Shown here piece after piece: positions 57,400-64,000 of a DNA stretch of 64,000 nt. The number at the start of each line of letters is the position of its first letter. Position 1 is the first letter of the stretch. The position numbers and the translations under genes are program-made. The stretch is from Cronobacter malonaticus LMG 23826. GTDB lineage: Bacteria; Pseudomonadota; Gammaproteobacteria; Enterobacterales; Enterobacteriaceae. The DNA lies in assembly GCF_001277215.2 (NCBI RefSeq), contig NZ_CP013940.1:1736001-1800000 (forward strand), in the 5' to 3' direction. The notes under the pieces are model-generated. The model was not told the DNA's origin, did not search any database, and saw only the letters and a list, made by a program, of their open reading frames with translations.

Positions 57400-58005
57400 A
57401 TGGCGCAACTCTATTTTTACTATTCGGCAATGAATGCCGGTAAATCGACAGCATTACTCCAGTCGTCATATAACTACCAGGAAAGGGGAATGCGTACCCT
57501 GGTTTATACCGCGGAAATTGACGATCGTTTTGGCGCAGGCAAGGTGAGTTCGCGTATAGGATTATCCTCGCCAGCACGCCTTTATAATGTGCATACCTCT
57601 TTATTTGACGATATTCGCGATGCCCACCAGGAAGCACCTGTTCATTGCGTTCTGGTGGATGAAAGCCAGTTTCTGACTCGCGAGCAGGTTTACGCCCTTT
57701 CTGAAGTTGTCGATAAGCTGGATATTCCCGTGCTCTGTTATGGCCTGCGTACCGATTTCCGTGGCGAGCTGTTTGGCGGGAGTCAGTATCTGCTGGCGTG
57801 GTCGGATAAACTGGTGGAGCTGAAAACCGTCTGTTTTTGCGGTCGTAAAGCAGGCATGGTGCTTCGTCTCGATCATGAGGGGCGGCCTTACAATGAAGGC
57901 GAGCAGGTCGTCATAGGCGGGAATGAGCGCTATGTGTCGGTGTGTCGTAAGCATTATAAGGAAGCCTTAGAAAAAGGCTCTTTAAAAGCGATTCAGGGCC
58001 GTTAA
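57400..58005 (+). CDS. tdk: Thymidine kinase
   Basis: A 201-residue type II thymidine kinase. The P-loop is [15 protein letters not shown] (about residues 6-20), the magnesium/thymidine site [15 protein letters not shown], and a lasso zinc ribbon starts at [12 protein letters not shown] and ends VCRKHY. It phosphorylates thymidine and deoxyuridine for salvage. It is divergent from hns, as in E. coli, and followed by a terminator. Confidence 0.98.
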   Translation: MAQLYFYYSAMNAGKSTALLQSSYNYQERGMRTLVYTAEIDDRFGAGKVSSRIGLSSPARLYNVHTSLFDDIRDAHQEAPVHCVLVDESQFLTREQVYALSEVVDKLDIPVLCYGLRTDFRGELFGGSQYLLAWSDKLVELKTVCFCGRKAGMVLRLDHEGRPYNEGEQVVIGGNERYVSVCRKHYKEALEKGSLKAIQGR

Positions 58006-58045
58006 AACACAACAGGCTGTTGTCACCCATTATCGCTAATGAAGA

Positions 58046-58075
58046 AGCCTCACAATCGCGTTGAGGCTTTTTTAT
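58046..58075 (+). terminator. Rho-independent terminator after tdk
   Basis: AAGCCTCA/TGAGGCTT (58046-58053 with 58063-58070) with a 9-base loop leads into six T's, 40 bp past tdk. Confidence 0.9.
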
Positions 58076-58253
58076 AGATGCTAACAACCTGAACGTGCAT
58101 TTTACGAGCAGGTTAGCGTTGCGCTGTACGCAAGAGAATAAGTTAAAAATTTCTTTATCGTCACAACGACAGCCGAAAGAGGGAACAGGCGATATTCATA
58201 CGTCATGCTTCTGTAAAACGCGGCAGGATATTGACAGCTCTGTTTTATAGCAG

Positions 58254-58282
58254 GCAAAAAAAACCCGCCATACGGCGGGTTT
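58254..58282 (-). terminator. Rho-independent terminator of adhE
   Basis: AAACCCGCC/GGCGGGTTT (58261-58269 with 58274-58282), with an A-run to its left forming the minus-strand T-run, sits 16 bp after adhE. Confidence 0.92.
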
Positions 58283-58298
58283 TTGAGTTCAGACAACC

Positions 58299-60977
58299 TT
58301 AAACGGTTTTCTTCGCTTTCTTGTCAGCTTTCGCGACAGGAGCGGCTTCAGCTTTTACCGCTTCAGCGCCTTCTTTGTATTCACGACCGTAGAAGCTGTC
58401 CAGCAGGATCTGTTTCAGTTCGGCAATCAGCGGGTAGCGCGGGTTAGCACCAGTACACTGGTCATCGAAGGCATCTTCAGACAGTTTATCGACATTGGCC
58501 AGGAAGTCGGCTTCCTGAACGCCTGCTTCACGGATAGATTTCGGAATACCCAGCTCAGCTTTGATGCTTTCCAGCCATGCCAGCAGTTTCTCAATTTTCG
58601 CTGCGGTACGGTCGCCCGGAGCGGTGAGACCCAGGTGGTCAGCGACTTCAGCGTAACGACGACGTGCCTGCGGACGGTCATACTGGCTGAAAGCTGTCTG
58701 CTTGGTCGGGTTATCGTTCGCGTTATAGCGGATAACGTTCGAGATAAGCAGGGCGTTCGCCAGACCGTGCGGGATGTGGAACTGCGACCCCAGTTTGTGG
58801 GCCATAGAGTGGCACACGCCCAGGAAGGCGTTCGCAAACGCGATACCTGCGATGGTAGCGGCACTGTGAACACGTTCACGCGCTACCGGGTTTTTCGAAC
58901 CTTCATGGTAGGACGCCGGCAGGTTTTCTTTCAGCAGTTTCAGTGCCTGCAGAGCCTGACCATCGGAGAATTCAGACGCCAGTACGGAAACGTAAGCTTC
59001 CAGCGCGTGGGTTACCGCATCCAGACCACCGAAGGCGCAGAGCGATTTCGGCATGTCCATCACCAGGTTGGCATCGACAATTGCCATGTCCGGCGTCAGC
59101 GCGTAGTCCGCCAGCGGATATTTCTGGCCGGTTTCGTCATCGGTAACTACCGCAAACGGCGTTACTTCAGAACCGGTACCGGAAGTGGTGGTGACAGCGA
59201 TCATTTTCGCTTTCACGCCCATTTTCGGGAACTTGTAGATACGTTTACGGATGTCCATAAAGCGCAGCGCGAGTTCTTCGAAGTGGGTTTCCGGATGTTC
59301 GTACATGACCCACATGATTTTCGCAGCATCCATCGGGGAGCCGCCGCCCAGTGCGATGATGACATCCGGTTTAAAGGAGTTCATCAGCTCGGCGCCTTTA
59401 CGAACCACGCTCAGGGTTGGGTCAGCTTCTACTTCAAAGAACACTTCAGTTTCAACGCCAGCCGCTTTCAGCACGGAAGTGATCTGATCGGCATAACCGT
59501 TGTTGAACAGGAAGCGGTCAGTCACGATCATTGCGCGTTTGTGACCATCAGTAATCACTTCATCCAGCGCAATCGGCAGTGAGCCGCGACGGAAGTAGAT
59601 AGATTTCGGAAGTTTATGCCACAACATGTTTTCAGCTCGCTTAGCAACGGTTTTCTTGTTGATCAGGTGTTTCGGACCAACGTTTTCAGAGATGGAGTTA
59701 CCACCCCAGGAACCGCAACCGAGCGTCAGAGACGGTGCCAGTTTGAAGTTGTAGAGATCCCCGATACCACCCTGAGAAGCCGGCGTGTTGATAAGGATAC
59801 GCGCGGTTTTCATTTTGTCGCCGAAGAAGGTGACGCGAGCCGGCTGGTTATCCTGGTCGGTGTACAGGCAGGAGGTATGACCGATACCGCCCATCGCAAC
59901 CAGTTTTTCCGCTTTTACTACTGCATCTTCGAAATCTTTTGCGCGGTACATTGCAAGAGTCGGAGAGAGTTTCTCGTGCGCGAACGGTTCGCTTTCATCA
60001 ACCAGAGAAACTTCGCCAATCAGAATTTTGGTGCTGGATGGCACGGTGATACCTGCCATCTCGGCGATTTTAACGGCTGGCTGACCTACGATAGCCGCGT
60101 TCAGCGCGCCGTTCTTCAGAATGATATTTTGCACTGCTTTCAGTTCTGCGCCCTGCAACAGGTAGCCACCGTGGCTGGCGAAACGTTCGCGCACTGCATC
60201 ATAAACAGAATCAACAACGATGACAGACTGTTCTGATGCGCAGATAACGCCGTTATCGAAGGTTTTGGACATCAGGATAGACGCGACAGCGCGTTTGATA
60301 TCGGCCGTTTCATCGATAACTACCGGCGTGTTACCGGCACCTACGCCGATAGCCGGTTTACCGGAGCTGTATGCCGCTTTCACCATGCCCGGGCCGCCCG
60401 TGGCCAGAATCAGGTTGATATCCGGATGATGCATCAGTGCGTTAGACAGCTCAACGGAAGGCTGATCAATCCAGCCGATCAGATCTTTCGGCGCACCAGC
60501 GGCGATAGCGGCTTGCAGCACAATATCCGCTGCTTTATTGGTTGCATCTTTCGCACGCGGATGTGGGGAGAAAATAATCGCGTTACGGGTTTTCAGGCTG
60601 ATAAGCGATTTGAAAATAGCGGTAGAGGTTGGGTTAGTGGTCGGAACGATACCGCAGATGATGCCGATAGGTTCAGCGATAGTGATAGTACCAAAGGTGT
60701 CATCTTCGTCGAGGATGCCGCAGGTCTTCTCATCTTTATAGGCGTTGTAGATATATTCAGAAGCAAAGTGGTTTTTGATCACTTTATCTTCGACGATACC
60801 CATTCCGGATTCGGCAACGGCCATTTTAGCGAGGGGGATTCGAGCATCTGCAGCGGCCAGGGCGGCGGCGCGGAAGATTTTGTCAACCTGTTCTTGGGTG
60901 AAGTTGGCATATTCACGCTGGGCTTTTTTGACGCGCTCGACGAGGGCGTTTAGTTCAGCGACATTAGTAACAGCCAT
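58299..60977 (-). CDS. adhE: Bifunctional acetaldehyde-CoA / alcohol dehydrogenase
   Basis: An 892-residue fusion enzyme (E. coli 891). The N-terminal aldehyde dehydrogenase (about 1-440) has the catalytic Cys in FDNGVICASEQSVIV. The C-terminal iron-dependent alcohol dehydrogenase (about 450-870) has ALGGGSPMDAAKIMWVMYEH and the iron-ligand His residues in FGGLDAVTHALEAYVS and GVCHSMAHKLGSQFHIPHG. It regenerates NAD from acetyl-CoA during fermentation and forms spirosomes. The C-terminal tail is rich in Lys and Ala (ADKKAKKTV). ATG 60977 has GGAGAGC upstream. NarL repression in nitrate is known in E. coli. Confidence 0.98.
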   Translation of the reverse strand: MAVTNVAELNALVERVKKAQREYANFTQEQVDKIFRAAALAAADARIPLAKMAVAESGMGIVEDKVIKNHFASEYIYNAYKDEKTCGILDEDDTFGTITIAEPIGIICGIVPTTNPTSTAIFKSLISLKTRNAIIFSPHPRAKDATNKAADIVLQAAIAAGAPKDLIGWIDQPSVELSNALMHHPDINLILATGGPGMVKAAYSSGKPAIGVGAGNTPVVIDETADIKRAVASILMSKTFDNGVICASEQSVIVVDSVYDAVRERFASHGGYLLQGAELKAVQNIILKNGALNAAIVGQPAVKIAEMAGITVPSSTKILIGEVSLVDESEPFAHEKLSPTLAMYRAKDFEDAVVKAEKLVAMGGIGHTSCLYTDQDNQPARVTFFGDKMKTARILINTPASQGGIGDLYNFKLAPSLTLGCGSWGGNSISENVGPKHLINKKTVAKRAENMLWHKLPKSIYFRRGSLPIALDEVITDGHKRAMIVTDRFLFNNGYADQITSVLKAAGVETEVFFEVEADPTLSVVRKGAELMNSFKPDVIIALGGGSPMDAAKIMWVMYEHPETHFEELALRFMDIRKRIYKFPKMGVKAKMIAVTTTSGTGSEVTPFAVVTDDETGQKYPLADYALTPDMAIVDANLVMDMPKSLCAFGGLDAVTHALEAYVSVLASEFSDGQALQALKLLKENLPASYHEGSKNPVARERVHSAATIAGIAFANAFLGVCHSMAHKLGSQFHIPHGLANALLISNVIRYNANDNPTKQTAFSQYDRPQARRRYAEVADHLGLTAPGDRTAAKIEKLLAWLESIKAELGIPKSIREAGVQEADFLANVDKLSEDAFDDQCTGANPRYPLIAELKQILLDSFYGREYKEGAEAVKAEAAPVAKADKKAKKTV

Positions 60978-61196
60978 AATGCTCTCCTGATAATGTTAAA
61001 CTCTTTTAGTAAATCATCTGCTCGAAACGACAGTATAGTCAGCCCCAAACAGCGTGCGTTACAGACAGGTTTATCAGCACAACGACCACAAACCTCCGCT
61101 GATTTACTAAAAGAGCCTTGCCTTAAAACATTTTTCTGGAAAATGTCTTACTCCCTGGCGGCATCATCAAGATACTCACTTCTGGTTACCAAAAGC

Positions 61197-61210
61197 GTGA
61201 TCTAAATCAA
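61197..61210. promoter_or_regulatory. Possible FNR-like site upstream of adhE
   Basis: GTGATCTAAATCAA matches TTGAT-N4-ATCAA at all but the first base. It lies 220 bp from the adhE start in the 470-bp adhE-ychE gap, otherwise without recognisable genes or repeats. FNR effects on adhE are reported in E. coli, but this assignment is tentative. Confidence 0.4.
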
Positions 61211-61447
61211 TTTAACCCCATGCTGACTCCTTTCAGCAGCCCTTATAGCGGTATTTCAGCGATGGTTAATATATTTACTACACTTTTGAATAATTACATC
61301 ACCATAAATCAACAAAAGAATAACACAGGTCGACGCGGTCAAACGGGCGCGAGATCAGGAATGTTTAAAGGGGTAATGGCGTAGCGTAAGGAAGGGTTTT
61401 GGATTACATTACGCTCGCTGTCGCCTCACCAATCTGCGGAGCTTCCC

Positions 61448-62095
61448 TTGAATTCTATGCTGTTTGATTTGCCAACCTTTTTTAAGTTCTTTATTGGTCT
61501 GTTCGCGCTGGTAAACCCGGTGGGTATCATCCCTGTCTTCATTAGTATGACGAGTTACCAGACGGCGGCGGCGCGTAACAAAACCAACCTGACTGCAAAC
61601 CTCTCCGTTGCCATCATTCTCTGGACGTCACTTTTTCTCGGCGACGCCATTCTCCAGATATTCGGCATCTCTATTGATTCTTTCCGAATCGCTGGCGGCA
61701 TCCTGGTCGTCACTATCGCCATGTCGATGATTAGCGGGAAACTGGGCGAGGATAAACAGAATAAGCAGGAGAAGTCGGAAACGGCGATCCGCGAAAGTAT
61801 CGGCGTTGTGCCGCTGGCGCTGCCGTTGATGGCAGGGCCAGGGGCTATCAGTTCAACCATTGTCTGGGGCACGCGCTATCACAGTTGGGAATATATGCTG
61901 GGTTTTACGGTGGCTATCGCGCTTTTCGCCGCATGCTGCTGGGGGGTGTTTCGTCTGGCACCGTGGCTGGTTCGCCTGCTTGGACAAACGGGTATTAACG
62001 TCATTACCCGTATCATGGGCCTGCTGCTGATGGCCCTTGGCATAGAGTTTATTGTAACGGGGATTAAAGCGCTCTTTCCCGGCCTGGTAAGCTAG
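61448..62095 (+). CDS. ychE: MarC-family inner-membrane protein YchE
   Basis: A 215-residue protein with six hydrophobic segments, matching E. coli YchE (FFIGLFALVNPVGIIPVFIS and VPLALPLMAGPGAISSTIVW are family hallmarks). The function is not known; MarC was wrongly linked to antibiotic resistance. I use TTG 61448 because GGAG (61438-61441) is six bases before it and this gives the E. coli length; the next in-frame ATG (61457) is too far from that site. It is upstream of oppA, as in E. coli. Confidence 0.93.
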   Translation: MNSMLFDLPTFFKFFIGLFALVNPVGIIPVFISMTSYQTAAARNKTNLTANLSVAIILWTSLFLGDAILQIFGISIDSFRIAGGILVVTIAMSMISGKLGEDKQNKQEKSETAIRESIGVVPLALPLMAGPGAISSTIVWGTRYHSWEYMLGFTVAIALFAACCWGVFRLAPWLVRLLGQTGINVITRIMGLLLMALGIEFIVTGIKALFPGLVS

Positions 62096-62113
62096 TCATT
62101 TTATTCCTTTATA

Positions 62114-62140
62114 AAAGCGAAGCGGAAGCTTCGCTTTTTT
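62114..62140 (+). terminator. Rho-independent terminator after ychE
   Basis: AAAGCGAAGC/GCTTCGCTTT (62114-62123 with 62128-62137) with a 4-base loop is followed by T's, 20 bp past ychE. Confidence 0.92.
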
Positions 62141-62885
62141 CTTTCATTATTAGCATTTCGTATAACACTCCGCGTTTCGATTTATTACTCATAACTTTAT
62201 CTGATATCTGGCAAAGCATTATTAAAACAATGAATTACAGTATCAGTTACATTCTTTGCGTTCATAAATAAAGCAATCAGTCTGTTATTTTTGTCACATG
62301 ATAGTTTGAGTATTGATGCGGGTTTAACGAAATGATATTAGTAATTTCAACGCCACTGCAGATAAATGTGCTAATTTTTGTTCAATTGTTAACTTTATGT
62401 TGCGATGTACTGTGAGCAACGTGACACGGTGCGTAAGCGGTGCCGGCTTCAGTTAACCCATTGATTATAAGCAACAAATATCAGTATCTGGCGCTTTTGC
62501 GCTCCGATGTCTTCACGACAGCCTTTGCGACAAAAGAGAAGCGGTTAACAAATTTGTAAATTGTATTGGCGCACAATTCACGCATTTGATACTTTCCGGC
62601 AAAACATTTGCCTGCGAATTATCAACAGGTGAGAACGATTTTCGTATGAAAGCGCTTTCCCTCAACAGGTAGCGCGAAAAGAAACTGTCCTTAAAACAGG
62701 GAAGGGCAGTCAAGAATCGACGACAGGCTGCCAGAGAGCGGCCGTGATAAATAAAGTCGGTGATAGCAAGCTGTAAAAAAGAAAACCACCTGGCAGACGC
62801 GAAAGCTCCTGCGCTGCACAGGTCCCCGTCAGGGGAGAACGGGCTGACTTTCGTCAGTAATAATAATGAGTGGAGTACCAACACA
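62141..62885. other. Long oppA upstream/leader region
   Basis: A 745-bp stretch without a convincing gene, AT-rich in its first half. In E. coli oppA has a long leader and is regulated post-transcriptionally by GcvB small RNA and by polyamines. A GAGTGGAG ribosome site lies at about 62869-62876, nine bases before the oppA start. No terminator is visible inside. An open frame on the minus strand here overlaps the oppA coding start and has no family features. Confidence 0.6.
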
Positions 62886-64000
62886 ATGTCCATCATCACA
62901 AAAAAAAGTCTGGTAGCTGCGGGGATCCTTTCTGCGCTAATCGCGGGTAACGCAATGGCTGCGAATGTACCTGCGGGTGTGCAACTGGCGGAGAAACAAA
63001 CGCTGGTGCGCAACAACGGTTCAGAAGTACAGTCTCTCGACCCGCATAAAATTGAAGGCGTGCCGGAGTCCAATATCAACCGTGACCTCTTCGAAGGTCT
63101 GCTGGTCACTGATGTTGAAGGCCACCCGAGCGCGGGTGTTGCCGAAAAGTGGGAAAACAAAGATTTTAAAGTCTGGACCTTCCATCTGCGTAAAGATGCA
63201 AAATGGTCCAACGGCGAGCCGGTCACGGCACAGGATTTCGTTTACAGCTGGCAGCGCTTGGCTGACCCGAAAACCGCCTCTCCGTATGAAAGCTATCTGC
63301 AGTACGGCCACATTACCAATATCGACGACATCATTGCCGGTAAAAAACCTGCCACCGATCTTGGCGTAAAAGCGATCGACGACCATACGCTTGAAGTCAC
63401 CCTGAGCGAGCCGGTCCCGTATTTCTATAAGCTGCTGGTTCACTCCTCCATGTCTCCGGTGCCGAAAGCCGTCGTTGAGAAATTTGGCGAGAAATGGACC
63501 CAGCCGGCTAACATCGTGTCTAACGGCGCGTACAAACTGAAATCCTGGGTGGTGAACGAGCGCATCGTACTTGAGCGCAACACCAACTACTGGGATAACG
63601 CGAAAACCGTTATCAATGAAGTGACTTACCTGCCTATCTCTTCTGAAGTAACGGATGTTAACCGCTACCGCAGCGGCGAAATCGACATGACTTATAACAA
63701 CATGCCGATTGAACTGTTCCAGAAGCTGAAAAAAGAGATCCCGAAAGAAGTGCACGTCGACCCGTACCTGTGCACCTATTACTACGAAATCAACAACCAG
63801 AAAGCGCCGTTTAACGATCCGCGTGTCCGTACCGCGCTGAAGCTGGGCCTGGATCGCGATATCATCGTGCATAAAGTGAAAAACCAGGGCGACCTGCCAG
63901 CCTATGGTTACACCCCGCCGTACACCGATGGCGCGAAATTCACCGAACCGGCCTGGTTCAAAATGACCCAGGAGCAGCGTAACGCCGAAGCGAAAAAACT
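62886..64000 (+). CDS. oppA: Oligopeptide ABC transporter, periplasmic binding protein (3' end outside window)
   Basis: The first 371 residues of OppA are present. The signal peptide KKSLVAAGILSALIAGNAMA is cleaved after about residue 25. The mature protein shows NNGSEVQSLDPHKIEGVPES, DLFEGLLVTDVEGHPSAGVA, WTFHLRKDAKWSNGEPVTAQ and LERNTNYWDN, all typical of the SBP_bac_5 peptide-binding family. It binds di- to pentapeptides for OppBCDF, which should follow to the right. The product is abundant, and regulation by GcvB is established in relatives. Confidence 0.98.
   Translation, partial: MSIITKKSLVAAGILSALIAGNAMAANVPAGVQLAEKQTLVRNNGSEVQSLDPHKIEGVPESNINRDLFEGLLVTDVEGHPSAGVAEKWENKDFKVWTFHLRKDAKWSNGEPVTAQDFVYSWQRLADPKTASPYESYLQYGHITNIDDIIAGKKPATDLGVKAIDDHTLEVTLSEPVPYFYKLLVHSSMSPVPKAVVEKFGEKWTQPANIVSNGAYKLKSWVVNERIVLERNTNYWDNAKTVINEVTYLPISSEVTDVNRYRSGEIDMTYNNMPIELFQKLKKEIPKEVHVDPYLCTYYYEINNQKAPFNDPRVRTALKLGLDRDIIVHKVKNQGDLPAYGYTPPYTDGAKFTEPAWFKMTQEQRNAEAKK

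Noticed and set aside
62513..63226. Minus-strand frame of 237 codons overlapping the oppA start
   Set aside because: It has no recognisable domain, lies antisense to the well-conserved OppA coding sequence, and has no good ribosome site.

Overview
The window is a stretch of enterobacterial chromosome from the Cronobacter/Enterobacter/Klebsiella side of the family. It is GC-rich, and most of it follows the gene order of the E. coli K-12 segment ychF-pth-ychH-dauA-prs-ispE-lolB-hemA-prfA-prmC-sirB2-sirB1-kdsA-chaABC-ychN-ychO-narL-narX-narK-narGHJI-tyrTV-purU-ychJ-rssB-galU-hns-tdk-adhE-ychE-oppA. Cronobacter is my best guess for the genus, but the sequence alone does not prove it. I see no prophage, insertion sequence, transposase, integrase or CRISPR array.

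Layout. 1-2.9 kb is accessory: a truncated MarR regulator divergent from an MFS exporter across a perfect 22-bp palindrome, a VOC-fold protein, and yecA. 3.1-16.5 kb is housekeeping: ychF/pth, ychH, an extra MerR-TipAS-type regulator, dauA, the lolB-ispE-prs operon, and the divergent hemA-prfA-prmC-sirB2-sirB1-kdsA operon. 16.5-19.6 kb holds a cluster of short palindromic repeats, chaA, chaB, chaC and a small DUF1883-like gene. 19.8-34 kb is a nitrate block absent from E. coli K-12 at this place: a chemoreceptor with a sigma-28-like promoter, ychN, the antiterminator nasR and the assimilatory operon nasF-E-D-(C/B fusion)-A. 34-47 kb is ychO and the respiratory nitrate genes narLX / narK / narGHJI. 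47-50 kb has a divergent AraC/SDR pair and the tyrosine tRNA operon, which carries a broken first tRNA and 177-bp tandem repeats. 50-64 kb has purU, ychJ, rssB (without rssA), a galU-ugd-epimerase operon, hns, tdk, adhE, ychE and the start of oppA.

How the genes work together. Two complete nitrate systems lie side by side. The assimilatory one imports nitrate with an ABC transporter and reduces it to ammonium (NasA, then the NasC-NasB fusion). Its leader contains, in order, a canonical sigma-54 promoter, two RNA hairpins with hexanucleotide loops of the kind bound by ANTAR proteins, and an intrinsic terminator that overlaps the second hairpin. NasR, encoded just upstream, is the expected nitrate-responsive antiterminator. 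The respiratory one has the NarX-NarL two-component system, the NarK transporter and NarGHJI, with visible FNR and NarL sites in front of narK. UDP-glucose (GalU), UDP-glucuronate (Ugd) and an epimerase form a sugar-nucleotide unit for surface polysaccharide.

The least explained items are: (1) a 67-68 bp structured insertion found three times inside the T-loop of tRNA-Tyr-derived sequence, once in a broken tRNA whose anticodon would read GCA and twice in tandem repeats; (2) a family of about 29-bp palindromes with compensatory arm changes, packed into two intergenic regions; (3) a roughly 280-bp segment bracketed by 24-26 bp inverted repeats in front of the nas operon; and (4) the antisense overlap between the nasA 3' end and a PEBP-family gene.
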